A stretch of 64,000 nt of DNA from Cydia pomonella (taxonomy: Eukaryota; Arthropoda; Insecta; Lepidoptera; Tortricidae). Each line of letters begins with the position of its first letter. The stretch's first letter is position 1. Under the pieces are notes generated by a model, which had not been told where the DNA came from, ran no database searches, and saw only the letters and a list, made by a program, of their open reading frames with translations. The stretch spans positions 17,340,357 through 17,404,356 of the forward strand of contig NC_084710.1 in assembly GCF_033807575.1 (NCBI RefSeq), given 5' to 3'. The position numbers were made by a program, and so were the translations under genes. Shown piece after piece: positions 60,101 through 64,000 of this stretch.

Positions 60101-62061
60101 TGACACGATCTAATACGCTAACTCTGCCACATCCTACGGAAGCTAAACTTCGTATAAGAGTGCCATATGTATGAATTCATATACTGCCATATGAATTCAT
60201 ATAATGTACATCTCGCGTTTGTTAAAGCCGACTTGGAGTCACGAATCTTTTTCATAACTTCTACTTTTGAAACGTCGTAACTAGTATGGTTTTATCACTT
60301 ATATCGCGCATTTTCTAAAGATGGCAGAAATATAATGTAAAGGGGAAGTGCAGAGAAATCCTCTTAAGATGTCGTGTTACATTGAGATGAGAAATAGGTT
60401 GATTCCGAGCGTGATGTCTATTTCCTTGTTAGTAGCTGTTAGTACCAGGATGTTATTTACTATTCCGAATCACGAGAGTGTACCCTTGTCACTTTACACG
60501 TTAAATTAGAAGTTTATTTTAACAAATAAACAAACGCTTGTTTTGATTAGTCGACATTCTCAGGTAATATCAGGTCTTTTGTTTTAAATGTCGTCATTAT
60601 TTAGCTGTAATCGTCTCGCTTGCCTTCTTCGTTTAATTTCATTTTCCTTTTTACTGAATTTATTTTTAGGTATAGCCATGACTCAGATATTATTATATGA
60701 TAACGTGAATCAATTTGCATCACCAAGAATAAAAAAAACATTTACTGCATTTAATATGGCTTGCTTGAAATTACACAATTCGGGCTCTTCCAGGTCAATA
60801 TAAGTTCTATTTTGAACAATTAAGACGCCTCAGAGTAAACTATCTCAAAAGCAGTTTTATATACTTAAGTCTAAATTAGTATTACTTGATATAAGTACTA
60901 TTACTTTCCTGGAACTTTAAATACACAAACTTATTGGGCTTTTCAAGGGCAAATGTAGGTATACCTAGGCGTAGTAATTGAATACATAATTAAATGCCTA
61001 ATTCGTTACCGCGTCAGAAAACTAGGAAGAATAGCAGCTGTGATATATCTTGAGTAGTTCTCAGATGGGCATGATTTCGTGGCTTGTCACCGTGAAATTA
61101 GCTTTTAAGATGTTTACTCGTATCGTATAAATTCAGACCGCCAACGCTGCGTCAGACTTATTTATGATTAATGTTTGTCATCGAGCACAGGCCTTTTTCA
61201 GCGAATGACAAAAAACGTGTCTCAAAATTCACTTAGCTGGATCAAATAAGTATCTACGTTACGTGCTTGCATATAAGTATCATTTTTAGATTCAAATATT
61301 TAATGTGATGTGTGATGACGCTGATATCACTGTACTCGGTTTAAAACATTCACCATTGTTTTAAACCGAGTTAACCAAGACAAAGAACTAAGAAGAAAGT
61401 CGGAAGAGCAGCTGCGAACCGAAAAAGGTCTGAGAAGGGTGAAATTTATTTAGTTAAGTTACTTATGAACCAGTTTCTCTCAATTTGTGGTTGCCACAAT
61501 AAAGTATAGAAAGTTGAAGCTAGATCTAGTTAACTATTAGATATCAGTTAGGTTAGATTTACACTACTTGAAATTACCCATAGCTACTTAGCCCAACTGA
61601 CGCAAACACGCGTATTTTTGACCGACTTCAAAAAAAGGAGGAGGTTAATTAATTCGACGATTTTTTGTTTGTTTTTTTTAAGTTTCTTAAGCAAGTAAGG
61701 TTCTAAGAATCATTTTTTCAAGGTCCAGTTCTAATGATGAGTTCCATAAGAAATTGAGGAAATTCCTTAAATATTGATGGATTCACATTCAGACCTTGAA
61801 ACTTGAAACGAACCCGAAACGCAGTTTTTTGTGACATGACCAGACACGAACGACTCCCGCAGAATGCTGCGTCACTCGTAACAACAACTTGGAACTAAAA
61901 ATGGAAAAATAAGCTGTATGGTCAGTTCATAAGTTGGTTGTATAACATACCTCTGTGCTGTTGCTTTCGTTAATATATCGCTTATTGACGTCATCGTAGA
62001 GCGTGAAGTAGAAAGTGGTGACGTTGGCGTAGTTATTGGTGGGGTGCGATTCCGCCATCAT
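21087..62061 (-). CDS. TkR99D: Tachykinin receptor (TkR99D-like class A GPCR), nine coding exons
   Basis: This is a seven-transmembrane neuropeptide receptor of the plasma membrane. Insect TkR99D proteins bind tachykinin-related peptides and signal through Gq/Gs. Seen here: N-glycosylation sites at residues 13, 31 and 34; LxxAD in TM2 (D95); Cys122 and Cys202 for the conserved disulfide; DRY at 146-148; CWLPFH at 285-290; NPMIY at 326-330, then a CC pair; and a Ser/Thr-rich tail. The TM6-TM7 region and ICL3 (SKSIGECT, SKRRVVKMM) are closer to TkR99D than to the TkR86C/natalisin receptor. Nine coding exons join in phase to about 401 codons, typical for the family, if one extra base at 35819-35822 is discounted. 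As printed, that base shifts the frame in TM2. The donor of the TM5 exon is weak and the exact tail donor is uncertain. The start is the first of two adjacent ATGs at 62061. Confidence 0.85.
21146..23247. other. Intron sequence, no gene seen
   Basis: AT-rich receptor intron. A short diverged duplication is visible: 'gacttttcgtga(c/t)ttcatttt' and 'cgtttgggcg(c/t)caa' occur at 21566-21620 and again at 21678-21735. Confidence 0.45.
23248..23485 (-). pseudogene. C-terminal end of a LINE endonuclease-reverse transcriptase, frameshifted
   Basis: The minus-strand translation reads HRLRWLDHLEIMDEHRAVKR, then GRRPVGHPKYRWAVRVEVDL, then, after a one-base frameshift, AQDRVKWRALVLDANTHF. This is the well-known C-terminal pattern of RTE-like endonuclease-reverse transcriptases of insects (LRWLGH..R, GRRPVGRPRYRW, W...A.DR..WR). 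The copy is 5'-truncated and frameshifted, so it is a dead insertion in the receptor intron. Confidence 0.75.
23486..24627. other. Intron sequence, no gene seen
   Basis: No coding exon is recognised. Short dispersed-repeat-like segments only. Confidence 0.4.
24628..24790. mobile_element. Imperfect hairpin element in the receptor intron
   Basis: gccggttgtaaacgtccggt on the left and a right end that reads, reversed, gccagttgtagaagcccgga are imperfect inverted repeats, extending inward through gttttc and tgg(t/a)cc. It is GC-rich and open in two minus-strand frames, which can mimic a coding exon. The fold-back structure argues for a MITE. Confidence 0.5.
25307..25446 (-). CDS. TkR99D: TkR99D exon: helix 8 and proximal cytoplasmic tail
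   Basis: The acceptor is cgtccacag. The exon reads K|FRRGFKQFFRCYRTLG, which is helix 8 directly after NPMIY, with a candidate palmitoylated Cys. It continues into an Arg/Ser-rich tail (LERSGHSLSPSRKNGT). Two donors in the same phase lie 6 nt apart: GTACAAGT (exon end 25313) and GTACGT (exon end 25307). I prefer the second. Reading through both gives a stop at 25209 and a longer alternative tail of about 32 residues, which could be an intron-retention form. Confidence 0.8.
25738..26095. mobile_element. MITE with ~80-bp terminal inverted repeats
   Basis: The left arm from aattaaagcaagaaatatta through gctaacccgttat is matched on the opposite strand by the right arm ending aatatttcttgctttaatt, over about 80 bp with few differences. 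The centre carries 'tctcctgaggatgcctcg' and 'gaggcgaaacacgtgtcga', a motif seen in lepidopteran elements. It lies in the intron between the TM7 exon and the tail exon. Confidence 0.8.
26342..26538 (-). CDS. TkR99D: TkR99D exon: TM6-ECL3-TM7
   Basis: The acceptor is ctcttctag and the donor is AA|GTAAGTAC. The exon encodes VVKMMIVVVLIFAVCWLPFH (TM6 with the CWxP toggle), then an extracellular loop with Tyr and Glu residues, then GIYWLAMSNSMFNPMIYCC (TM7 with NPxxY). It enters in phase 0 after SKRR of the TM5 exon and leaves with two bases of a Lys codon, completed by the next exon. Confidence 0.95.
26539..28812. other. Intron sequence, no gene seen
   Basis: No exon or clear mobile element boundary is recognised between the TM6-TM7 exon and the TM5 exon array. 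Confidence 0.45.
28813..28858 (-). pseudogene. Possible highly decayed TM5-exon fragment
   Basis: 'atgattggtacgaagtcaag' with 'atcat' resembles the FVPIISMMY-coding part of the TM5 exon. It lies beyond the last clear copy of the array and is too short to be certain. Confidence 0.3.
28968..29078 (-). pseudogene. TM5 pseudo-exon, copy A (internal deletion)
   Basis: Both exon ends are preserved (ttacaac..., ...cgacgg), but about 40 nt are missing in the middle, removing FVPIISMMYTYAR-type sequence and breaking the frame. The spacer to copy B is 19 nt. Confidence 0.8.
29098..29248 (-). CDS. Alternative or duplicate TM5 exon, copy B (open)
   Basis: This copy has exactly the same length (151 nt) and phase as the main TM5 exon. 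It has no stop, an AG at its 5' edge (gttcccag) and GTTTGT at its 3' edge. Against the main copy, the encoded segment has LTY>LAY, TYAR>KYSR and ELWGSK>ELCGSK. It could splice from the ECL2 exon to the TM6 exon as a mutually exclusive alternative. However, the W>C change at a conserved position and the short, weak pyrimidine tract argue that it may be decaying. Confidence 0.5.
29268..29418 (-). pseudogene. TM5 pseudo-exon, copy C (stop, lost acceptor)
   Basis: Full length at 151 nt, but the fifth complete codon position carries TAA in place of TAC, and the preceding acceptor is CTG rather than CAG. It also has E>K and I>F changes. It cannot work as a coding exon. Confidence 0.85.
29438..29581 (-). 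pseudogene. TM5 pseudo-exon, copy D (frameshifted)
   Basis: It has a 3-nt insertion (extra Tyr in LAYYFVP) and a 10-nt deletion where CTQAQLE should be, so its length is 144 nt and the last third is out of frame. Confidence 0.85.
29601..29751 (-). CDS. TkR99D: TkR99D exon: TM5 and ICL3 (main copy, E)
   Basis: The acceptor is a pyrimidine run ending ttttttttcacag. The 151-nt exon reads Y|YNVAYMILTYFVPIISMMY (TM5 with the conserved Pro), then TYARVGIELWGSKSIGECT and QLESVKSKRR (ICL3). It enters after two bases of a Tyr codon and leaves in phase 0, matching the ECL2 and TM6 exons. The donor CGG|GTTTGT is poor, and it is identical in the downstream copies. This copy has by far the best acceptor of the array. 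Confidence 0.85.
30337..30399 (-). CDS. TkR99D: TkR99D exon: ECL2 micro-exon
   Basis: A 63-nt exon with acceptor attttacag and consensus donor GTAAGTAT. It reads RVCFAKWPDYNIAPVSLYDY and carries Cys202, the ECL2 partner of the conserved disulfide, and the WPD motif found in tachykinin receptor ECL2. Entry and exit phases (one base in, two out) fit the TM4 and TM5 exons exactly. Confidence 0.85.
30481..30684 (+). pseudogene. LINE C-terminal fragment with C2H2-type zinc finger
   Basis: The frame ends at TGA 30682-30684 and reads LTTLDVKRQLRQERPKP, then YWCECERVFKSKFGLAGHIRAH. The Cys-x-Cys, His-x3-His finger with KSKFGLxGHIRAH is characteristic of the C-terminus of a lepidopteran LINE family. 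No RT domain is present in this copy. A related fragment lies at 58590-58829. It is inserted between the ECL2 and TM4 exons, antisense to the receptor. Confidence 0.7.
30876..30948 (-). pseudogene. TM4 pseudo-exon, copy 4 (partial)
   Basis: It matches the TM4 exon from about AAxWAGSSLxSSPNLVYFT with many changes, and lacks the donor end. It is followed by a 'tatcaggtaataaagtcaca' segment that also precedes the next copies. Confidence 0.6.
30989..31099 (-). pseudogene. TM4 pseudo-exon, copy 3
   Basis: It retains LGIAAAI-AGS-L-SSPNLV but has TAG at the Tyr position after SSPNLV and frame damage further on. The donor ctagaag|gtaaac is preserved. The 5' part of the exon is replaced by unrelated sequence. 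Confidence 0.8.
31153..31231 (-). pseudogene. TM4 pseudo-exon, copy 2 (3' half)
   Basis: This is a partial copy of the 3' half of the TM4 exon (SSPNLVYFTTDTV region), with substitutions and a modified donor ctagaag|gtaggc. Confidence 0.75.
31284..31439 (-). CDS. TkR99D: TkR99D exon: ICL2-TM4 (intact copy)
   Basis: The acceptor is gcattcatcag and the donor is ag|gtaaac. It completes the DRY motif (R|YVAIISPLRPRLGKRATLGI) and encodes TM4 (AAAIWAGSSLISSPNLVYFT), then TDTVDLPDGTR. The length is 156 nt with matching phases at both ends. A truncated LINE end lies only 35 bp upstream of its acceptor. Confidence 0.9.
31474..31539 (+). pseudogene. Very short LINE pol C-terminus with 3'UTR
   Basis: 22 codons ending QRGNAASILGTMPQGPILDIS, the last residues of the same LINE family seen at 33005-33217 and 63423-63689. 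A short 3'UTR follows, with 'gtcaataaatgaattttatc' near 31588-31608. Confidence 0.75.
31800..32000 (+). mobile_element. Lepidopteran retroelement 3' region with (GTCC)n
   Basis: 'agggtttcgtacccaaaggg', then about five GTCC units at 31852-31871, then 'gctagacagttgaaattttc' form a repeat common in Lepidoptera. Weaker relatives lie at 45740-46035 and 57228-57345, the latter two in inverse orientation. Confidence 0.6.
32001..33004. other. Intron sequence, repeat fragments only
   Basis: A fragment at 32455-32505 contains the reverse complement of the 'agggataagttcgcctttgt' LINE motif also seen at 50108-50145. No exon is seen. Confidence 0.4.
33005..33217 (+). pseudogene. LINE pol C-terminal fragment
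   Basis: 70 residues to a TAG at 33215-33217: YEFVAFGVEILGPWGKGARG, then DPRAGSSLAQRLAVAIQRGN and ACVMGTLPRG. The 'LGPWG...LAQR-AIQRGNAA-xLGT' pattern is the C-terminal end of a non-LTR retrotransposon polyprotein. It is 5'-truncated. The coding DNA is GC-rich, unlike its surroundings, which suggests a fairly young copy. Confidence 0.75.
33218..35659. other. Intron sequence, no gene seen
   Basis: No coding exon. A GC-rich patch at 33990-34110 (cgtccgttagctgccacggg and similar) resembles a small repeat. Confidence 0.4.
35660..35835 (-). CDS. TkR99D: TkR99D exon: TM2-ECL1-TM3, with one extra base
   Basis: The acceptor is tatttcacag and the donor is ag|gtaaataa. It encodes VNLSV, then ADAMVSTLNVTFNFTYML (TM2), HSDWPFGDFYCKFCQFIAVL and SISASVFTLMAISID (TM3). 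Cys122 and the first two residues of DRY are present. Between the Val and Ala codons of NLSVAD the minus strand reads GTGGGCC where GTGGCC is needed, so the exon is 176 nt rather than the 175 its neighbours' phases require. The rest is fully coding and conserved, so a sequencing or assembly error at this C run (plus strand ggcccac) is more likely than a dead gene, but a real frameshift cannot be ruled out. Confidence 0.85.
35836..37190. other. Intron sequence, no gene seen
   Basis: AT-rich, with no recognised exon or element boundary. Confidence 0.4.
37195..37410. repeat. Dispersed repeat with TTTACAGTACATATGG motif, copy 1
   Basis: 'acagtacatatggagctact', 'aagggccatttatgtgctgt' and 'aaaacgttgtacaatacacg' recur in related form, inverted in part, at 51515-51660. 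This is probably a MITE family. Confidence 0.55.
37530..37560 (+). repeat. SINE head remnant (B box)
   Basis: 'tgggttcgaatcccggcaag' is the Pol III B box and acceptor arm of the tRNA-headed SINE also seen at 19550-19695 and 45085-45115. The rest of the SINE is not clear here. Confidence 0.5.
38390..38560 (+). mobile_element. SINE/LINE tail fragment
   Basis: 'tgttcctgagttatggatgt' with 'gttcccatagtacaagtttt' and 'gaactgtgtaagattgtcgc' form a 3' segment I recognise as common in lepidopteran repeats. Confidence 0.6.
39271..39352. repeat. Short inverted repeat
   Basis: tgcagtctaac on the left is perfectly mirrored by gttagactgca on the right around a roughly 60-bp centre. Confidence 0.55.
39897..40050 (-). 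CDS. TkR99D: TkR99D exon: TM1 (GC-AG intron follows)
   Basis: The acceptor is cctttgttgcag. The exon reads PFQSFILPSWRQAIWTLVFA, then FMVVAATIGNLVVIWVV (TM1 with the GN motif), then LANKRMRSVTHYFL. The only donor in phase with the next exon is CTAG|GCAAGT, so the intron is of the GC-AG class, with otherwise perfect consensus around it. The length is 154 nt. Confidence 0.9.
40840..41210 (-). mobile_element. LINE 3' region, interrupted
   Basis: 'gccacctcctgtctccatta', 'ctcgatggtaccataatatt' and 'ccctgaatgttg' match the element at 59500-59790 on the same strand. About 150 bp of foreign AT-rich sequence with a 'caccctgaatgtt' inverted repeat (41047-41080) interrupts it. Confidence 0.55.
42102..42425 (-). 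mobile_element. Full-length tRNA-derived SINE with 16-bp target duplication
   Basis: On the minus strand the element starts with a tRNA-like head: A box tggcctagcggtaagagc and B box gcgggttcaaaccccgtct. It runs through a body with 'gagttttcgcaacgaatgt' complement and 'gaaaacatcgtgaggaaacc', and ends in GAAGAAGA. It is flanked by identical 16-bp copies of attttgatgtagtaat at 42086-42101 and 42426-42441, a target-primed insertion signature. Confidence 0.9.
43355..43363 (-). other. Speculative alternative first coding exon (ATG GCG CAG)
   Basis: In a GC-rich patch the minus strand reads ATG GCG CAG followed by the donor-like GTCAGT, in phase 0. Phase 0 is what the TM1 exon accepts. This would give a receptor with a very short N-terminus. 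Such a short match is easily due to chance. Confidence 0.12.
44584..44767. mobile_element. Fold-back MITE
   Basis: The termini accccta(g)gtgtaaa and tttacaccaggggt are inverted repeats. The inner arms cgtaacgtgacgtacgcgtt with its complement, and actcattttgtatgggattt with aatcccatacaaaatgag, make an almost complete hairpin. Confidence 0.8.
45080..45300 (+). mobile_element. SINE fragment
   Basis: The B box 'cctgggttcgaatcccgat' is followed by 'gatatgttcctgaatcatgg' and 'cataacacaagccttgatgt', the same SINE body as at 19010-19695. Confidence 0.65.
46140..46797. repeat. 334-bp tandem duplication
   Basis: The segment from 'taaggagatttataacgaag' through 'taaggtacg(c/t)gtaaggtata' occurs twice with a 334-bp offset (starts 46140 and 46474). 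The copies differ at only a few positions by eye, so the event is recent. Each contains 'ttggccaaaccgcgcggtgt' and 'tgattggcc', a CCAAT-containing GC-rich core. Confidence 0.85.
46787..49524. repeat. ~1.4-kb tandem duplication
   Basis: Copy 1 (46787-48201) and copy 2 (48204-49524) both run from 'tatattagttgatccataag' to 'tttctatgatctgag' and are nearly identical, except for a roughly 95-bp segment near 47310-47430 missing from copy 2 and small indels. Neither copy has a convincing ORF; the longest is 105 codons on the minus strand at 46929-47246. The start of copy 1 overlaps the end of the adjacent 334-bp duplication. Confidence 0.85.
49960..50220 (+). mobile_element. LINE 3'UTR with (ACAT)n tail
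   Basis: 'agctggaagagatccctttt', 'agggataagttcgcctttgt', then 'gtgcaataaagtga' and four CATA units make the typical 3' end of a lepidopteran LINE. Confidence 0.7.
50743..50811 (+). repeat. 69-bp direct repeat, left copy
   Basis: tactgaataaaagtgcaaac through aaattgcaagtttt is identical to 52245-52313. Confidence 0.9.
51515..51660. repeat. Dispersed repeat with TTTACAGTACATATGG motif, copy 2
   Basis: 'acgttttacagtacatatgg', 'ccctttaaatgttcgaca', 'tctcgcactagtgc' and 'catatgtactgtaaaa' show the last motif inverted against the first, which gives a fold-back. It is related to 37195-37410. Confidence 0.6.
52245..52313 (+). repeat. 69-bp direct repeat, right copy
   Basis: Identical to 50743-50811; the two are 1.5 kb apart. 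Confidence 0.9.
52310..52735 (+). repeat. Degenerate tandem repeat ending in (TTATC)n
   Basis: 'aatgctgaaatgccagccag' and 'acatgtaaagaactg' (52405-52440) recur as 'aatgctgaaattccagccga' and 'acatgtaaagaactga' (52625-52665). The block ends in TTATC units at about 52708-52730, as a LINE tail would. Confidence 0.6.
54189..54325. mobile_element. Fold-back MITE
   Basis: gtacagtcgccattagatat and atatctgatggcgactgtac are inverted repeats, with inner pairing of caaatatctgaac and gttcagatattgtg. Confidence 0.85.
55005..55124 (-). pseudogene. LINE C-terminal fragment with zinc finger
   Basis: The minus-strand frame ends at TAG 55005-55007 and reads LTCSECGRTLVAKIGY, then RHLRAHQQRFQR. The Cys-x2-Cys, His-x3-His finger with AKIGY is typical of the C-terminus of a LINE family distinct from that at 30481. 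Only the last 40 or so codons remain. Confidence 0.7.
56105..56173 (+). pseudogene. LINE C-terminal fragment, zinc-finger end
   Basis: The frame ends at TAG 56171-56173 and reads RTFAAKIGYVSHLRAHQRHS, the same family end as 55005-55124. The Cys pair upstream is lost. A GATGATGAT tail follows at 56218-56228. Confidence 0.65.
57365..57530 (+). mobile_element. tRNA-headed SINE, copy 3
   Basis: The A-box-like 'aactcagttggcagagcgat', the B-box-like 'gttcgagtctcgcc', and the shared 3' motif 'gcagacgtttctgctt' also appear at 11490-11510. Confidence 0.6.
57630..57770. mobile_element. MITE, AGAGTC-terminated family, copy 4 (diverged)
   Basis: The left end tagagtcggaccaacctaac matches the family. The right end near 'gtccaagtcgg' is diverged, so the boundary is uncertain. 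Confidence 0.45.
58590..58829 (-). pseudogene. LINE C-terminal fragment with C2H2-type zinc finger
   Basis: The frame ends at 58590 and reads QRSEWRSSVHKKVAQFKRQR, then RHIRKTRPKPSCTYTRNSTG and LHCASCDRIFKTKFGFASHI, then RAFHN. The Cys-x2-Cys, His-x3-His finger and the preceding basic helix match the C-terminus of the LINE family seen at 30481-30684. There is no RT domain upstream in the window. Confidence 0.75.
59500..59790 (-). mobile_element. LINE 3' region
   Basis: 'gccacctcctgtctccatca', 'cagctccatggtacttacca' and 'aatgtcacccaacttacata' match 40840-41210 and, in inverse orientation, 15835-16030. Confidence 0.6.
60004..60115. mobile_element. Small MITE, ATAGATCGTG family, copy 3
   Basis: atagttcgtgtcatccacga on the left and tcgtgaatgacacgatct on the right are inverted repeats. 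The interior 'tctaacctttaatgacataa' is the complement of the interior at 17740-17765, so it is in inverted orientation. Confidence 0.8.
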
Positions 62062-62071
62062 CCTGTCGCGC
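61951..62071 (-). CDS. TkR99D: TkR99D exon: 5'UTR end and extracellular N-terminus
   Basis: The acceptor is gtttgttgcag and the donor is GAG|GTATGT. Translation starts at 62061 in AGGATGATGG; a second ATG follows directly. The 37-residue segment MMAESHPTNNYANVTTFYFT and onward carries sequons NVT, NES and NST, as expected for an unsignalled, glycosylated class A N-terminus. It ends in phase 0 and joins the TM1 exon. Confidence 0.75.
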
Positions 62072-62379
62072 CTGCAACAAACAGAATGTAGTATAAAATA
62101 ATAGTTATGTGTAGTAATAGTAAGTGGTGTATGAAACCGAGTGAGTAATGTACTGGGTCGGTGACGAGTACTTGGAGATCTATCTTAGAAACAAGATGGA
62201 TTAGTAACTAATACAATGTATTTACTGCCTTATTAATTTATATTAATTTGACAAGACATTGCATGCACGCAATTGAAGTTCACATAGGTGACTTTGTAAT
62301 GTCATGATAAACCCATTTTCACATGCCTAAACGCTGAAGATACTAAAGGTCACAATGGACATATTTATATGTTACCGTA

Positions 62380-62560
62380 AAAATGCGTTTTAAAAGAAAA
62401 CGCGTTTTCCCTAGTTAAAACTAGTTTTCCGAAGTGTATCGGTGAAAACTAGTTTAAACTAGGATTTTTCAGTTAAAATTAGTTTTCGCAAACTGCTTTG
62501 GTGAAAACTAGTTTTCACTAATTAATCAAAATTAATTTCACTTAAAACTAATTTTCAAGC
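62380..62560. repeat. Cluster of AAAACTAGTTTT-type palindromes
   Basis: At least six spaced copies of aaaacta(g/a)ttttc or its variants (for example 62418, 62446, 62505 and 62546) lie within 180 bp of the intron between the 5'UTR exon and the first coding exon. The consensus is a perfect 12-bp palindrome. Confidence 0.6.
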
Positions 62561-62838
62561 CATCACAACGAGAGGATATCGCTCGATCAGTGTGTGTTGC
62601 AAGATAGATATCTTTTACGAGTAGGTGGGGCTGAAAATTATTCACCTAAATTGGGAGCATTGGTTTGGAATAGCCTGATATTGATCGTTATGATAATGAT
62701 AATAAATTATTCGATTAGTACCTAATAGCAGTGCCCTATCATTGTGCGCACGTGACAGACTTTTGTAAATATATTTTAGGTGTTTGTTACCTATTTAATA
62801 TTTTGCTGAGTGCAATATATATGTTAAAGAGAACTTAC

Positions 62839-62891
62839 CTGTGGGGTACGCCAGTGGTAGGCCACACTCGCCTGGCATCATCGGATTAGAT
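62839..62891 (-). other. TkR99D: Probable 5'UTR exon of TkR99D with an upstream ORF
   Basis: The minus strand has an acceptor-like ttgtccgcag before 62891 and a full-consensus donor ACAG|GTAAGTTC after 62839. Spliced to 62071, it contains ATG ATG CCA..., an 18-codon upstream ORF whose TGA overlaps the receptor ATG. If the acceptor is not used, the exon extends further 5' and could be the first exon. Confidence 0.55.
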
Positions 62892-63422
62892 CTGCGGACA
62901 AATATTATTTAGTTAATTTTTGTACAAAACTTTGAGGAATCAAGTGTCTTTGTTTGAGGTACAAAGCCAAACGTTGCATGTCTAGAAAAATCTATGGCAT
63001 TATTTAGGTAATTAAATTCAGAATAATGTTTCCTACTACGTAGGTATAACTCTACAGAGCGGCTGTATAAATTGGTAAATAAATATTATTATCATATTAA
63101 ACCATCCTCAGTGACACAAATCTGCCATGTACCATAAATAGAACATTAAGAGGTCTGCTCCGATAAAAAAGTGAATCAAGAATTGGGGATGATGGACATT
63201 TCATTGAAAGGCTATTCGATGTTTTCCGAGATAAAGAAGACCAAGATTTTCTGTTGCAAAAAATTAGAAACGTAGTCGCAGAATACCAGTGTTTTTTAAT
63301 TACTACGCTGAGCTGAAATTACTCGAAGTTTAAGCCTTTAACAGACCAGATAAAAAAGAATTTACGAAATTTTTATTTACAATAAAAATATACATAATGG
63401 ATATATACTGAGATTACTATTA
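62892..63422. other. Region 5' of the 5'UTR exon; promoter not identified
   Basis: AT-rich. No clear initiator with TATA or downstream element could be chosen by eye. Confidence 0.3.
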
Positions 63423-63689
63423 CTAGCTTAAATCTAAAATAAGTCCTTGAGGCATTGTACTCGTACCAAGGATGCTGGCGGCATTTCCTCGTTGTATTGC
63501 AATACTGATACGTTCTGCGAGGAAGCCGCCAGCTCTTCGGTCACCATTTATGTTAACCAGACGCTGCTTTGCGATTTCTGTAAAAAACTTGTGTACGCTG
63601 GGACCCCATGGACCTAGAGTTCCAGCGCTAAATGATACAAAATAGTACTCTCTACCGAGTCTGTACATTACTAGCCTTGTGGCCTTCAT
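63423..63689 (-). pseudogene. LINE pol C-terminal fragment
   Basis: The frame of 88 codons ends at 63423. It contains YYFVSFSAGTLGPWGPSVHK, then GDRRAGGFLAERISIAIQRG and NAASILGT, the same family as 33005-33217 and 31474-31539. It is 5'-truncated, with no RT motifs. It lies beyond the 5'UTR exon, on the same strand as the receptor. Confidence 0.75.
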
Positions 63690-64000
63690 AGTCTTTAAAT
63701 ACGGATTTAAAAAATATACTTACAAAAAGTTGATGTTATATGTTGATTGTACCGTATAGAGCGTTAAAAGGGGCTAGTAAGTATAGGAGTTTAACCTAAA
63801 ATTTACCTTCATGTCTCGTCCAAATTAATTAATCCTTTAACTAATCTAGTTCAACCATCTGTTGGGGTAAGTTACTCTGTTTCTGAAACCTTAATTGCCG
63901 TTTGTTGAGTGTTGATTACATTAATGAAATTTACTGAATTGAATACTAGACAAGTTTGGTGGTTGTAATTGAAGCGTAAATACACTAAACATTCTTACGT

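Larger units (their letters stand above)
40051..61950. other. 21.9-kb receptor intron
   Basis: This is the intron between the N-terminal exon and the TM1 exon. Everything recognised inside it is repeat-derived; the elements are listed separately. No independent gene is seen. The stretches 42442-44583, 52740-54188 and 60116-61950 hold nothing I could assign. Confidence 0.6.

Noticed and set aside
21087..62061. Assignment as a natalisin (TkR86C) receptor
   Set aside because: ICL3 and the TM6-TM7 signatures (SKSIGECT, VVKMMIVVV, LAMSNSMFNP) fit the TkR99D type better. A phylogeny would settle it.
1..64000. CRISPR array, bacterial operon, rRNA or endogenous virus genes
   Set aside because: No repeat-spacer pattern, no dense collinear ORFs, and no viral structural or polymerase motifs beyond LINE fragments. 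All evidence fits insect nuclear DNA.

Overview
The window looks like nuclear DNA of a moth or butterfly. It is AT-rich with widely spaced exons, and it is crowded with repeats typical of Lepidoptera: tRNA-headed SINEs, 5'-truncated LINE tails, and many short fold-back MITEs. No bacterial-style operon, CRISPR array or rRNA is visible. Identifications rest on reading motifs by eye; no database search was run.

The one gene I can assemble with confidence is a rhodopsin-family neuropeptide receptor on the minus strand, most like the insect tachykinin receptor TkR99D. It runs from a 5'UTR exon at 62839-62891 to a C-terminal exon at 21087-21145, with ten exons. Splice phases match at every junction and the model gives about 401 codons, once one extra base in the TM2-TM3 exon is discounted. 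Exon order on the minus strand: 5'UTR; N-terminus (61951-62071); TM1 (39897-40050); TM2-TM3 (35660-35835, carrying the extra base); TM4 (31284-31439); ECL2 (30337-30399); TM5 and ICL3 (29601-29751); TM6-TM7 (26342-26538); proximal tail (25307-25446); C-terminus (21087-21145). The TM1 intron starts with GC rather than GT, and an 18-codon upstream ORF ends on the receptor start codon.

The most unusual structure lies inside this gene. The TM5 exon is followed by a tandem array of at least four more copies with a basic period of 170 bp, cut almost exactly at the exon edges. One of these copies (29098-29248) is still open and has an AG acceptor; the others are broken. The TM4 exon is likewise followed by three partial, decayed copies. 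The gene therefore carries two independent exon-copy arrays.

Region by region: 1-21 kb, 3' of the receptor, has no gene I recognise except one unassigned 100-codon ORF at 458-760. It holds many MITEs, a complete 1,495-bp non-autonomous hAT element with an 8-bp target duplication (13329-14823), SINEs and LINE tails. From 21 to 40 kb are the receptor exons with LINE and MITE insertions in the introns. From 40 to 62 kb is a 21.9-kb intron with a full-length SINE, two adjacent tandem duplications (46.1-49.5 kb), a 69-bp direct-repeat pair and several LINE ends. From 62 to 64 kb are the 5'UTR exon, a cluster of AAAACTAGTTTT-type palindromes and a LINE fragment.
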